A stretch of 64,000 nt of DNA. Origin: WHSW01 sp963749365 (GTDB lineage Bacteria; Actinomycetota; Thermoleophilia; Solirubrobacterales; 70-9). Shown piece by piece: positions 48,341 through 59,804 of the stretch. The DNA lies in NCBI GenBank assembly GCA_963749365.1, contig CAVVME010000001.1, positions 66,616 through 130,615 on the forward strand, given 5' to 3'. The notes beneath the pieces were generated by a model. It ran no database searches. It was given only the letters and a program-made list of their open reading frames with translations, and was not told where the DNA came from. The translations under genes and the position numbers were made by a program. Position 1 is the stretch's first letter, and each line of letters starts with the position of its first letter.

Positions 48341-48946
48341 ATGGACCACGACAACCTGAACGACATGATCGACGAGTGGCTGGGCGACGGCGACGGGCCG
48401 CCTCCGCCCACCTGGAGGGCGACGATCCGCGGCCGGCGGCTGATGCTCACCCACTGGGCGCCGTGGCTGGCCCAGGGAGGGCCGCAGACCAAGCTGCTGA
48501 CCGAGCGCGAGGAGGCCGGCTTCACGATCGCCGACCTCACCGTCCACGGCGAGGACGACGACGAGGTCAGCGTCCGCTTCTACGCGGTCGGCGCCGAGCT
48601 CGAGCGAGCGGAGCAGGTGCTGGTCCGGTGGGCCGAAGCGGTCGGCTACCGGCGGATCTGGCTCAGCGACCGGCTGGTGACGATCGAGCCCGACCCCGAG
48701 CGGCTCGGCGCCGCGTCGGTCCGCTGCCCGACCTGCCGGGCGACCTGGAAGGACTCCTCGCCGGAGTTCTGGCTCACCGTCAAGCGCGGCGGGATGTTCC
48801 CGAAGTGGTGTCCGGTCTGCGGCTGCGAGCTTCCCCAGTGGGAGGTCAGCGACCGCCGTCGCCGCCGGCGAGCACGGAGGCGCGCCGGCGGCGAGGGCTG
48901 GTCGCCGTCAGAAACGCCGGCCGAGTCACGACCTAACAAGACATGA
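48341..48946 (+). CDS. Zinc-ribbon-containing hypothetical protein
   Basis: A 201-residue protein. The first half has a Trp-rich region (RLMLTHWAPWLAQGGPQTKL) and a beta-rich FTIADLTVHGEDDDEVSVRF. A zinc ribbon with CPTCRATW and, 25 residues on, CPVCGCELP provides two CPxC pairs. The C-terminus is a basic Arg-rich stretch. Nucleic-acid or protein binding is likely. ATG 48341 follows AGAGGAGAGC. The stop overlaps the ARPP-1 gene start (ATGA). Confidence 0.6.
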   Translation: MDHDNLNDMIDEWLGDGDGPPPPTWRATIRGRRLMLTHWAPWLAQGGPQTKLLTEREEAGFTIADLTVHGEDDDEVSVRFYAVGAELERAEQVLVRWAEAVGYRRIWLSDRLVTIEPDPERLGAASVRCPTCRATWKDSSPEFWLTVKRGGMFPKWCPVCGCELPQWEVSDRRRRRRARRRAGGEGWSPSETPAESRPNKT

Positions 48947-49973
48947 GCCAAACACAGACCCACCCCACCCCTCTCAATCCACCGCTCGCGAGCCTGCTCG
49001 CCGAGCCGCTGCGGGTCGGCGATCCCGATCTCGCCGGCGCGCTTGCCGTGTTCCCGATCTTCGGCCCACGAGCCGCGCCAGGAATACCGGCCGTTCGCCG
49101 CGGCCGTCAGCGACGGCTTCCGCGTCGGCGAGCTCGAGGGCGGCGCCTCGGTCAACGACCTGACCGTCGAGAACCCGACCGGGACCGCCGTGCTTCTGTA
49201 CGAGGGCGAGGAGGTGCTCGGCGCGCAGCAGAACCGCACCTTCGACACCTCGGTGCTGGTCGCCGCCGGCGCCAAGCTGCGGGTGCCGGTGAGCTGCGTC
49301 GAGGCCGGCCGCTGGCAGGGCTCGCGCCACCGCGAGGCGCTGCGCCCGGCGCCGCAGTCGGCCTACCCGCGCCTGCGCCGCGAGAAGGCGCGCCAGGCGC
49401 GCGCAGCGGGTGGCGGCCGGGCTCGAGGCCCGCGCCGACCAGAGCGAGGTCTGGCGTGAGGTCGCCGCGAAGGCAACGCGGATCGGCGTCAACTCGCCGA
49501 CCGGCGCCATGCACGACATCTACGAGGGCCGGCGAGACCGGCTCGCCGAGATGCGCACCGGGATCCGCCTCCACGATGGCCAGCTCGGCGCGCTGGTCGC
49601 GATCGGCGGCGAGCTGCAGGTGCTCGACCTGGTCAGCCGTCCCGACGCGTTCGCGGTCCTCCACGGCCCGCTCGTCCAGGGCTACGCGCTCGACGCGCTC
49701 GAGCATGAGGCCGTTGACGCGCCCGGAGCTCCCGAGCCCGAGACCGCCCGCGGCTTCGCGCTCCTGGTCACCGACTGCGCCCCCGACCAGCGCACGCCCG
49801 CGGCCGGGCTCGGCGAGGAGCTCCGCTTCGCCGCCAACGGCGTCACCGGCTCGGCGCTCGCCCACGAGGGCGAGCTGATCCAGCTCACGGCGTTCCCGGC
49901 CGACTCGGCGCACGCCGGCCGCGAGCGCTCGATCCCGACCACGCGGGTGCGGAGGCCGTCGCGGCGGCGGTGA
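48943..49973 (+). CDS. ARPP-1 (DUF6569) domain protein, two frame breaks
   Basis: About 342 residues after correction. ALAVFPIFG, then (break near 49065) YRPFAAAVSDGFRVGELEGG, LTVENPTGTAVLLYEGEEVL, GAQQNRTFDTSVLVAAGAKL and RVPVSCVEAGRWQGSRHREA form the ARPP-1 core (LLyeGEelvGaqQNR, SCVExGRW). A second break is at 49400 in GCGCGCGCAG. The C-terminal half includes TRIGVNSPTGAMHDIYEGRR and FAVLHGPLVQGYALDALEHE. Named for association with ADP-ribosylglycohydrolase and rhodanese-phosphatase proteins; the activity is unknown. The corrected stop overlaps a GTG at 49970. Confidence 0.8.
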
Positions 49974-50014
49974 GCGTGAGCCCAGCGTCCGCCCGGGCGA
50001 CGGAGAATCCGCCC

Positions 50015-51528
50015 ATGCGGTCGACCGGCAAGGATGAGGTGAGCGATCGAGTCCCGCGCCTCGTCGCCACCGACTTCTTCTCGCTCTACCGGCCCTCGGA
50101 GTGCGAGCTGCGGGTCTGGCTGCGCCAGCAGGGCGTCGAGGAGGCGCCGCCCGGGCCCGTACGCCCGGGTGCTGATGGACCTCGGCCTCGAGCACGAGCG
50201 CCGCCACCTGACCCGCTTCCCCGACCACATCGACCTCGGCAAGCTGCCGATCGCCGAGCGCGCCGAGCGGACCGCGCGAGCTGGTCGCCGAGGGCGAGCG
50301 GGTGATCTACCAGGGCGCCCTGCGCGCCGAGACGACGCTCGCCGGCACCGAGGTCGAGATCGTCGGCGTCCCCGACTTCCTCCTCCCCGCCCGCTCGGGC
50401 TACGCGATCCGCGACTCGAAGCTCGCCCGCCGGATCGTCGGCCGCTACCGCGCGATCGAGCTCCAGCTCGCCACCTACGGCTGGCTGTATGAGCAGACCT
50501 TCGGCGAGCCGCCGGTCGCGCTCCAGGTCCACAACGGCGCCGGCGAGATCGTCGACATCCCCTACGAGGGCGGCGACGAGGCGCTCGAGACGCTGGAGCG
50601 GATCCTCCGCGTCCGGCTCGCCGACGACGAGCCCCACGAGACCGGTCGGGATGGGCAAGTGCGGGGGCTGCGGGTTCTTCGAGCGCTGCTGGCCACCGCG
50701 CGGTCGAGCGCCGCTCGGTCGGCCTGCTGCCGTGGAGCGGCAGCCTCGCCGGCGAGCTCGAGCGCCGCGGGCGTCGAGACGATCGACCAGCTGCTCGAGC
50801 GCTACGACGCCGAGCTCGCTCGCCGAGGTCGAGCGGCCGTGGGGCAAGGGCATGAAGAAGGTCGGCGAGCAGGCGGCCGCGCGGATCCTCGCCGGCGCCC
50901 GCGCGCTCGCCGAGGACCGCCCGATCGTCCTCCAGCCGCCCGCGATCCCCGAGCACCCGAACTACGTCATGTTCGACCTCGAGGGAATGCCGCCGCAGCT
51001 CGACGAGCTGGAGAAGATCTACCTCTGGGGGATGCAGGTGTTCGGCGAGCACCCCGGGCGAGTTCCGCGCCGCCACCGCCGGCTTCGGCCCGCGCGGCGA
51101 CCGCGAGGGCTGGGAGGCGTTCCTCGCCGAGGCCGCGGCGATCTTCGCCGAGCACGGCGACATCCCGTTCGTCCACTGGGCGAGCTACGAGCGCGCGAAG
51201 ATCAACCTCTACCTCGACCGCTACGGCGACCGCGACGGCATCGCCGCCCGCGTCAAGGACAACCTCCTCGACCTGCTCCCGATCACCTACGACTCCGTCG
51301 CCCTCCCGCTCTCCAGCTACAGCCTCAAGGCGGTCGAGGTCCTCGCCGGCTACGAGCGCCAGCTCGAGGAGTACGGCGGCGACTGGTCGATGGCGCAGCT
51401 ACATCGAGGCGACCGAGAGCGAGGACGAGGCGCTGCGGGCGGAGATCATGGGCCAGATCCTGGCCTACAACCGGGAGGATCTGGAGGCGACCTGGGCGGT
51501 GATGGGGTGGCTTAGGCGACTAGGGTAA
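50015..51528 (+). CDS. TM0106-family RecB-like nuclease with RNase H-like C-terminus, many frame breaks
   Basis: ATG 50015 (a GTG at 49970 overlapping the ARPP-1 stop is the alternative). The N-terminal PD-(D/E)XK part has LVATDFFSLYRPSECELRVW, EIVGVPDFLLPARSGYAIRD-SKLARR with the DxK-type active site, and a cysteine cluster GKCGGCGFFERCW likely to hold Fe-S. The C-terminal part, YVMFDLEGMPPQLDELEKIY to AYNREDLEATWAVM, is the RNase H-like exonuclease domain (PF13482). At least eight breaks (for example 50162, 50277, 51059, 51399), each healed by one base. About 495 residues. Confidence 0.8.
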
Positions 51529-51550
51529 GGCGGGGACCGAGACCATTCGT

Positions 51551-52440
51551 TGACTTCCTTCACCTCATACTGGGCGCAGAGCACATGGCAGGAGCGGCGA
51601 TACCTGGGCGGCCAGCCTCTCGGGCACGCAGCTAGCAATGAGTTCCGAAAAGCGGGGTTGGACCCGGAGATCACGTGTACATCGTCGGCATGACCGACGC
51701 TGGCGAACTTCTCGCCTTCGGAAGTCGGAATAGTCGCGTCCAACCGCTTGGTCGAACGCGACGAATGGTCAGTCGTCAACGGGCTCGAACTTGCCTATGA
51801 CGGCGTTAGGTCCTGGAAGCGCCCACACGCCGTGGCGATCGTTGCGAAATGGGTGGCGGCTCGAGAGCGAGGGGCCGATCAGCACGCCGACGCCGGGCCG
51901 CGGGGTCGTAGCGACTGCGCACCGTGACCCCGAGGCGGTGCGGGTGATGAGCTGGCATGCCCCTAACAGAGCGGGCGAGGGTCTCAAGATCAAGATGGCT
52001 GGCTACACCGCGATTATCGAGGCTGTACGCAACACTGACGGGCCGCTGATCGTCGAATGGATGCGAACCACGGATCTCCGGAACATCGCTTCAACCCTGT
52101 GATCCCGATCCGGATCATGAACACGCAATCGAGATCGGCTTCTTCAGCACCGACCCCGGTCACAATCTCTCGGACGCCCTCCTCGCTTACTTGAGCAATA
52201 CCCCGCTCGCGCACGAAGATCATTGAACGCGCCAAGGACGCTCGAGGTCACCTACACACACGGAAAGACACCCGACAAGTACGACTACATGATGATCTAG
52301 CCTGAGGACGCGGTAGTCGCAGGTTAACGACTATTCCGGAGCATGCGCCGCGAAGTGATCACTTTCTTGGAGACGACTCACGGCGAACAACTGAGTACGG
52401 CCGCAGGCGGACGTCTCAGGGGACGGTCCGAGTGAAAGCG
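51551..52440 (+). pseudogene. Endonuclease/exonuclease/phosphatase-family remnant (possibly two fused remnants)
   Basis: No frame is open throughout, but pieces line up in order. SFTSYWAQSTWQERRYLGG and GDHVYIVGMTDAGELLAFG look like a PUA-like protein. From 51780: GLELAYDGVRSWKRPHAVAI, SEGPISTPTPGRGVVAT, VMSWHAPNRAGEGLKIKMAG, TDGPLIV then MDANHGS, and VTYTHGKTPDKYDYMM with a late SDHFL. The last set resembles the EEP nuclease core (catalytic MDANH and SDH). In-frame stops at about 51686, 52236, 52299 and 52325. Lower GC than neighbours. Calls beyond EEP are tentative. Confidence 0.55.
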
Positions 52441-52453
52441 ATAGGAAGGGCGC

Positions 52454-54139
52454 ATGGCCCGCATGTACCCCCGCACCCTGCTCGACACCGAGGTCAAGAG
52501 CCAGGGCGAGAAGCGCGTCTTCGAGGCGCTGCGCGACGGCCTCGACGACTGGGAGGCCTTCCACTCGGTCGGCTGGATCGGCCGCGACCACGCCGAGGGC
52601 GCGAACGACGGCGAGATCGACTTCGTCCTCTGCCATCCCGAGCGAGGGCGATCCTCTGCCTCGAGGTCAAGGGCGGCGGGATCGAGTGCCAGCACGGCGA
52701 GTGGTTCCGGCTCGATCGACGGGCAAGCGCGAGCGGATCAAGGACCCGTTCACGCAGGCGCTCGACCACCGCTACGACCTCGAGCGCAAGATCGACGAGC
52801 TCGACGGCTGGAAGCGAGCGACGAGCTCTTCATCGTCCACGCGCGTCGCCTTCCCCGACATCACCGTCCACGAGCTCGTCCTCGCGCCCGACGCGCCCGC
52901 CGAGATCCTGATCGACCGCAACGACCTCGAGGACATCGACGACGGCGATCGAGCGCGTCCTCGCCTACCACCGCGGCGCACGCGAGAAGCGCGAGCCGCC
53001 CGGCGAGAAGGCGCTGCAGACGCTCCGCGAGCTGCTCGCGCCCGACGTCCGGATCGAGGTGCCGATGGCGAGCGAGTTCCTCGACGAGGAGGAGCAGCTG
53101 ATCACGCTCACCCACGAGCAGGCGATGCTGCTCAGCCGCTTCGGCCGCGACCGGCGGATGGTCGTCACCGGCTGCGCCGGCTCGGGCAAGACGATGCTCG
53201 CGGTCGAGCAGGCAAAGCGGCTCGCGCGCGAAGGGCAAGCGACGTGCTCTTCGTCTGCTTCAACCGCGCGCTGCGCGACCACCTGCGCGAGCGCGAGGCG
53301 AAGTCCGGCGTCGACTTCCACACCTTCCACGGCCTCTGCATGCAGCTCGCGCAGCGAGGCCGGAGTCGAGCTGCCCGAGCTACCCGAAGGACGAGGCCCC
53401 GCCGGAGTTCTGGGACGAGGAGCTGCCCGACGCGCTGGTCGAGGCGATCGAGCGAGCTCGGCCCGCAGTACGACGCGCTCTTCGTCGACGAGGCCCAGGA
53501 CCTCCACAACCACTGGCTCGACGCGCTGATGCTCACGCTCGCGCGACCCGGACGAGGGCCTCGTCTGGCTGTTCATGGACGACAACCAGCAGCGTCTACG
53601 ACGCGCGAGCTCGACGTGCCCGACGGAGTTCCGTCCGCTTCGACCTCACCGTCAACTGCCGCAACACCCAGGCGATCCACCGCGAGGTGATGAAGAAGTA
53701 CGAGGGCGAGGTCGAGCCCGAGGCGCTCGGGCCCGAGGGCCGCGAGGTCGAGCTGCTCCACACCGACGACCAGCCGGCGACGGTCGCGCGCGATCGATCG
53801 AGCGCCTCTGCGGCAAGGAGGAGGTCCCGCCCCAGGACGTCGTCGTCCTCTCCTCCCACGGCCTCGAGCAAGTCGGAGGTCGGCCGAGCCGGCTGCCGGG
53901 CCGTACTCGTTCGTCGAAGGAGCCGCGAGCCGCTCGGCCCCTACATCCGCTTCTCGTCGATCCGCGGCTTCAAGGGCCTCGAGTCGCCGGTCGTGATCCT
54001 CTGCGAGCTCGAGGACCTCGACGACGAGACGATCGACCAGCAGCTCTACGTCGGGATCTCGCGGGCGCGGAACCACTGCGTGATCGTGGCGCCTGGCAAG
54101 CCTCCCACGAACGAGGCGAGGAGCGAGACCGAGGATTGA
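52454..54139 (+). CDS. NERD-domain superfamily I DNA helicase, many frame breaks
   Basis: About 545 residues after correction. The N-terminal NERD nuclease-related domain has LDTEVKSQGEKRVFEALRDG, DGEIDFVLCHPE and CLEVKGGGIECQHGEWFR, with acidic and Lys residues of a PD-(D/E)XK-like site. A UvrD-like helicase core follows: Walker A VTGCAGSGKTMLAVEQAKRL, Walker B ALFVDEAQDLHNHW, NCRNTQAIH, FSSIRGFKGLESPVVILCEL and LYVGISRARNHCVIVAP. About 18 surplus bases, for example at 52643, 52815, 53240, 53380 and 53453. It probably processes damaged or foreign DNA. Confidence 0.85.
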
Positions 54140-54375
54140 GCATTTCGATAGGGGCCCGACGGGCGGCACCGCGGCATACGAGTGATGGTGAGGCGAACGC
54201 CTAGGCCACGGCTTTGTGGTCAACGAGGCTGCGGGCGACTCACAAGGCACGAGGCTGCGTCATGCGTCGTGCGAGATGCTCCAGGCACCCATCGATGCAG
54301 ACAGGATCTCGTCACCCCGGCCGAAGCATCGCTCGACCTCACACTCATGGTTTGGCCTCCAACAAGCACGCGGGT

Positions 54376-55025
54376 TCAACAGGCTGCTCCGGTTGGCTCC
54401 GCGCTCACGCCTACGTCGAAGAGCAGGCCCGCCTCGCGCATGCTTGTGACCTTGTCGCGAGTCACGATCAGGTGGTCAACGATTCTTATTCCAAGTGTTG
54501 CGCCCGCGCGTTGCATCACCCGGGTCAACCGTTCGTCTTGGCTGCTGGGCGTCGCGTCGCCGCTCGGATGATTGTGCGCTAGCACAACTCCCGACGCATC
54601 GAGCCCGGAGAGCCGCATCATTACGTTTCGAGGGAAGGCGACGGCACGATCGACTGTCCGGTCCCGACAAGCTCCTCGCCCACGATCCACCCCGCTCCGT
54701 CGACCAGGATGGCCATCACCGTCTCAACCTCCAGCCCACCAATTCGGACGCGAAGTCCCCTGCCGGCGGTCTTTGCGTTGAATCGCGGCCGCGAGCCGCC
54801 ACTCTCGTCACCCGCGTACCGAACCGCCAGTTCCCTTATGGCCTGGATCCGTCGAACCGTCTGGCGTGAGAGACCAAGACCGAGGAGATCTCTCGGCCTT
54901 TCATCGAAGAGTCGCCTCAGTCCGCCTGCGTGTTCGAGCAGGACCTCCACTTCCATAACTGTGACTTGCTGGTCCAACGCGCACGCGACCACAGCGGCGT
55001 CTTCGACGATCTCCTCGCTTGTCAA
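54376..55025 (-). CDS. RadC-like JAB/MPN-domain protein, one frame break
   Basis: Starts ATG 55025 (MTSEEIVEDAAVVACALDQQ). The helix-hairpin-helix-like first half (DLLGLGLSRQTVRRIQAIRE) precedes the JAB domain, which reads LEVETVMAILVDGAGWIVGE, then after a break near 54660 AFPRNVMMRLSGLDASGVVL and the JAMM zinc motif AHNHPSGDATPSSQDERLTR, ending with IVDHLIVTRDKVTSMREAGL. RadC-family proteins are common in mobile and defence regions; a repair role is not established. Between the NERD helicase end and this gene (54140-54375) nothing was recognised. Confidence 0.82.
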
Positions 55026-55202
55026 GAGTAAAGCCCACCGGGGTAATAAGCCCGTCGGTGTCTTGCGCGCCCCGGGGCCCGGAACCGGCGGGCCGTCGAG
55101 AGTCTCGGGTGACGTCAGTCCTCGGCGGACGTCTCCGGTTCGATGAGCCGCGGAGCAGCAGGATCGGTCGGTGGCTCCCCCCTTACCGCGACCACCAGAT
55201 CC

Positions 55203-57737
55203 TCAAAGGTCCAGCTTCCAAGCCGTCGAACAGCGTTTGATTGACGCGCATGTATCGCCATCGGCGTCGCCATGCCCGGTCACCTGAGCGCACCAATGCT
55301 CGATCGCGGCGTCCTTCTGTTCTGTCCCCGGCCAAACTCGGCCTTTCGTTTCGATGATCCAGTGAATGGGGTCATCGCGGTCATCGCTGGTCGATTGCAC
55401 CACAGCCCAATCGGGGAAGTAGCGGCCGATCGCTCCGGAGAGCTTCACGTAGTCGACCCAGAAGTCGGTTGCATACTCAGCGAGCGCGGCAAACCGATCA
55501 ACATCACGACAAGCATCGAGGAACCCGCCGAACCTCCGCTCGAAGTCGTTCTAGGTCGCGACGTAGTTGAAGACGGTGCTCTCAGGCCTGCGTGCTGCGC
55601 CACCAGTTGAAAGGCTCGGTTCGAAAGCCTGTACGCGGCATGCTCAATCTTAGATCGCGTTGCTCAGAACCGTGTTCGCGATCCTGGCGCCAGGAAGCTC
55701 GCGATCTTCTGCGGGCCCAGCCGACTAAGGTACACGCCGCACCGCCTCGTCGTCTGACGTCGACCGGTTTGCCAAAGCATCGGTCGGCCAAGTACGGTGA
55801 TCTTCGGGTAGAGCTCGGCGAAGTCCCCGGCTAGGCCCGCGGATCGTTGGTGACCCGAGCCGATAGCTCCGACCATCAAGGCGGTTGAGCACGTTGCCGC
55901 GCTTCATTGTGATCTCGCCGACCGCGTACTTCATTCTGAGCCGGTCACCGCGATTCGGATGCCTGGAATCGCCCGATGTCACCCTTTTCGAGGGCAGGCT
56001 TGAACGTCGACGGGGTCGAAGTCCCGCAAACGGCGCGCGACACGGCGAATCGCCGAATCGGTCCGCGGAATCTCGATGTCGAACTCGATCCGCTCCTGGA
56101 TCGGCTGCAACCGTGATCGGCGGGCTGGGCGGCTCGTCGCTCGGTCCGTACGTGCACGCCTTCCTTCTCGAGCTCGCGCACGAAGTTCTCGAATGCTGGC
56201 GTGCCGAGCACCTCGAGGACCTGATCCGAGTCCGGGCCGACCTCCGCATGAGGCGAAGGCCACGACCGACCGCCTGCTCCGGAAGGATCTCGCCGCTGCG
56301 GTGCCGGGCGGAGTCCGAGCACGATGGTGACGTTGCGCACGTCCCATCCCTCGCGCAGCACGAGGACGCTGACGACGGCCCTGATCGGGTTGCTCGGGCT
56401 CGTCGATCTCACGGGCCAGACGCCGGAGCTCGTCGAGCTCGCCCTTCTTGATCTCGCCCTCCGTGTCGGTGTGGATGACGAGCACCTCGTCGTCCTTCAG
56501 ACCTCCAGCCGAGCCGGTCGACGCAGCCACTCGCCGATCTTGTCGGCGTGCTGGATCGACTCGCACATGACGAACATCACCGGCTTCGCGTCCGAATGTC
56601 CTTGAAGATCTCTCGGTGCTCCTCGAACCGCTCGACGCCCGCGACGAGCCAGTCGCGGTACTTCTCGATCACGTTCGTCCGCGTCACGTCGGTCGGGGTC
56701 GACGCGGTCGACCATGTGCAGGATGATCGGCGACTTCACGATCCGATCCTCGACCGCCTGCGCGAGCGGGTAGTCGCAGACGATCCAGGGGAAGTACACG
56801 CCCGTCTGGAACTTCGGCGTCGCCGAGAAGTCGAGCCAGAGATCGAGCCCACGCGGCAGGCGCTGGTGCAGGCCGAGGAGCGTCTTGTTCCACTCGAGCT
56901 CGTCGTCGTGGACGTGGTGTGCCTCGTCGTTCATGACCACGAGCGAGTCGAGGCTCGCGTGATCCGCTCGAGCATCGCGCCGGCCCTGCGCTCGCATCGC
57001 CGGACGGCTTTCGGCCGAGCAGCGCGGTCGATGGCGTTCTTCGGCGTCCACTCTCGCGCCGCTCTCGTAGAGCTGCTGGATGTTCGTCAGGAAGAGGTTC
57101 CCGGCGCCGGCGGGCTCGGTCGCTCTCGCCGCGCAGGATGACCTGGAGATCGAAGCTGCCAGCCTCGGCGGAATCAGCGGCAGCTCGCGGAAGACGAAGC
57201 CGTTCTCGAAGTCCGTCCGCAGCCGCTCGAACACGATGACGTTCGGCGCGAGGATCAGGAAGTTCGTCGAGAGCGGCGAGTCCGACTCCCGGCGCGCGTG
57301 GAAGTACGACCAGGCGATCGACGAGCGCCATGACGAGCGTCTTGCCCGTGCCGGTGGCCATCTTCAGGCGAACCGCGCGAGGTCCTCGGGCGGGAGATCG
57401 ATCGATGTCGACGCTGCCGTCTGCCTTCGCCATCACCACCTGCCGCACTCCGTCCGTGCGTCGTCTGAAACTCGATGCCCGGCTCGGTGAGGTTCGGATC
57501 GGGAACGTCCTGGTACGTGCTCGATGAGCTCCTTGACGTCGCGGCATCCTTCGACCTCGACGAGGTAGGCGAGCGTCTCGACCGCCTCGCGCTGGCCCCA
57601 GTACGGGCCGGAACGCCCGCCGTTTCGGCCTCCTCGAACCACCAGCGGAAGAGCCGTCTCGTCGTGTCGGAGGCGCCGTCGTACCCCGAGTCGCGCCACT
57701 CGTCGACGGCGTCGCGGAGCTTGTTGACGAGGAGCAT
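55203..57737 (-). CDS. Type III-like restriction enzyme Res subunit (helicase-nuclease), frame breaks
   Basis: ATG 57737 starts MLLVNKLRDAVDEWRDSGYD. Motif I KMATGTGKTLVMALV, NFLILAPNVIVFERLRTDFE, DEAH box VMNDEAHHVHDDELEW, WLDFSATPKFQTG, VMFVMCESIQHADKIGEWL and motif VI VREGWDVRNVTIVLGLRP form the SF2 motor. The end has a PD-(D/E)XK nuclease, RYFPDWAVV then HWIIETKGR. About ten frame breaks and a TAG at about 55553 where Tyr (FNYVATYNDFE) is expected. It should translocate and cut DNA together with the Mod-like protein encoded upstream. Confidence 0.85.
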
Positions 57738-57753
57738 CTCGGACGGCCGCCGC

Positions 57754-59804
57754 TCAGTCGACGAGCTCGAGCTCGTCGGTGCCTGGCACCTTCCGGACGA
57801 ACTTCGATCTGGGCTGCGAGTAGGGATCGCGGTCCTCGAGCCCCGGGAGCTGGACGGTCGTAGCCGAGGACGGACTCTTCTCGCCACGTCAGCTCGACCT
57901 CGACGCGCAGGATCTTCGACGTGTCGTTGCCGAAGATGTCGATCACCTTCACCATCACCGCGTACTCGCCCGGCTCGTCGTACATGTGCGGATCTGAGTC
58001 GCAGCGTCGAGCGACCGGTCCTTCCGCGTGCGGTAGGTCACCCAGCCCTGCATGAAGGTGTCGTCGCGAGAAGTCCCAGTCGACGGCCCAGTAGTCGACG
58101 TAGTCGGACCACTTCGTGATCTTCTCGCGCACGTCGTCGGGGACGAGCTCCGGGTTCGGGATGACGAAGTTCTTCGAGCGACGACCGTGAACTCGCGCTG
58201 GTTGCCTGTCGCCTTTGACGCTCGCCTCGAGGTAGGCGAGCTCGAAGAACTGGACGTCGCCCTTCGCCGCGGCCTGCTCCTCCATCACCTCGCGCGGGAT
58301 CTGGCGCAGGACGAGCTTGACGCCCTGCTTCTTCGCTTCCTCCGAGACGAGGTCGTTCAGACCCATCTCCCACTCCCAGCCGAGGACGTGCAGCTCGCTT
58401 CGCCTTGAGCGCGGCGCACTCCTCGACGCAGGCCGCGATCTCGTCGATGGTCACAGGCGCGTCGACCGCGCCGACATGGACGAACGCCTTGCCGATCTTG
58501 CCCGTGCAGATGCTGGAGCCCGGTGGTCGGCGCCGCGCCGTACAGCTTCAGGATGAAGGCGACGTACTCGTAGAGGCTGATCAGCGCCGTCGTCGTCGAG
58601 ATCCTCGCCGAACGTCGCGACCTGCCAGTACTGGCGCTCGTACTTGCCAAGGTTCAGGACCTCGAACGGGCTTGCAGTCCTCGATGTCCAGCAGCCGCTT
58701 GCGGGTGACGTGGATGGCGAAGCGGCCGAGGTCGCACCCGATCCAGCGCCGGCCGAGCTTCTCCGCAACCGCCAGCGTGGTGCCGGACCCGCAGAAGAAG
58801 TCGGCGACGAGATCGCCCTCGGTTCGAGGATGCGTTGATGATGCGCTCGAGACAGCGCTTCCGGCTTCTGCGTCGGGTAGCCGAGTCTCTTCTTCGAGCG
58901 AGCTTGTTGATGCATGCGATGTGTCCAAACATCGTCCACGACCGCCGTAACCGCCATTGCTTCATCCAGGTACTGACGCGTTCCACACTCGCTCATCGAG
59001 ACTATCCGCCTTCGACCGAGTCGCTTCGTCCGCTAACGCGAACGTCTCTCAATGTCCTTCAGGTTGTAAGGACGATACTGCGTTTGATTGTAATGCTGTG
59101 AGCAGTCGTCTTCGCGTAGAAGAGGATCGTGTCGTGGCTTCGATCGAAGTTGTTCTGCCGCGCTGAGTCCCGACATCCTGCCAGTATGCCCAGACGATCT
59201 CGTTCGGAAAGTTCTCCGCTCCGAAACACTTCGTCGAGCACAACCTTCGACGTAGTGACCAGCACTGCGCAGTCGAGGTGAACGTAGAGCGCCCCTGTTT
59301 CGCGAGAAGCAGCTCCCGCATAACGCAAGGCGCGGTCATACCATCATGTCGAGGTACGACGTCGAGCCCACGCCCCCACGTGTCTCGATAGGCCTTCTCC
59401 TCGATGAGCGACTGCTCCTTTATCGAGCTCGTCGCTCGCCTTCGCCGACCGCCAGCCGTCGAACGAGAAGTCGGCCCCGGTCGCAAACGGCGGATCGATG
59501 TAGATGAGGTCGATCTTCCCGGCGAACTGCTCGAGCAGGCTCGACATGACGAGCATGTTGTCGCCCCAGATGAGCTTGTTCCGCCAGCCCTCCTCGAACG
59601 TCTCGCCTTCGTCGCCCTCCCAGACGTCGAACAAGCGTGAGGCCGCGCTCTTCGCGCGCCTCGCGTGTGGCACGGCTCTCGTTGACGCGCTCGATGACCT
59701 GGAAGGGGAGGCTGACCCGCTCGACCTCGCGACGCTTGCCGTTCTCGTCGTACTTGCCGGGCCAGACGAGCTCCGTGCGGTGTGATCTCGAAGCGGCCAT
59801 TCAC
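57754..59804 (-). CDS. Beta-class site-specific DNA methyltransferase (Mod-like), frame breaks
   Basis: GTG 59804 overlaps the helicase stop (GTGA). TELVWPGKYDENGKRREVER, GDNMLVMSSLLEQFAGKIDL, catalytic IYIDPPFATGADFSFDG, ALYVHLDC, RLGYPTQKPEALLERIINAS and, further down, the AdoMet motif DLVADFFCGSGTTLAVAEKL. DPPF preceding the FxGxG-type motif makes it beta-class, as in type III Mod. The C-terminal part (AAAKGDVQFFELAYLEASVK, DYVDYWAVDWDF, VMVKVIDIFGNDTSK) is family-specific, perhaps target recognition. About ten frame breaks. Confidence 0.85.
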
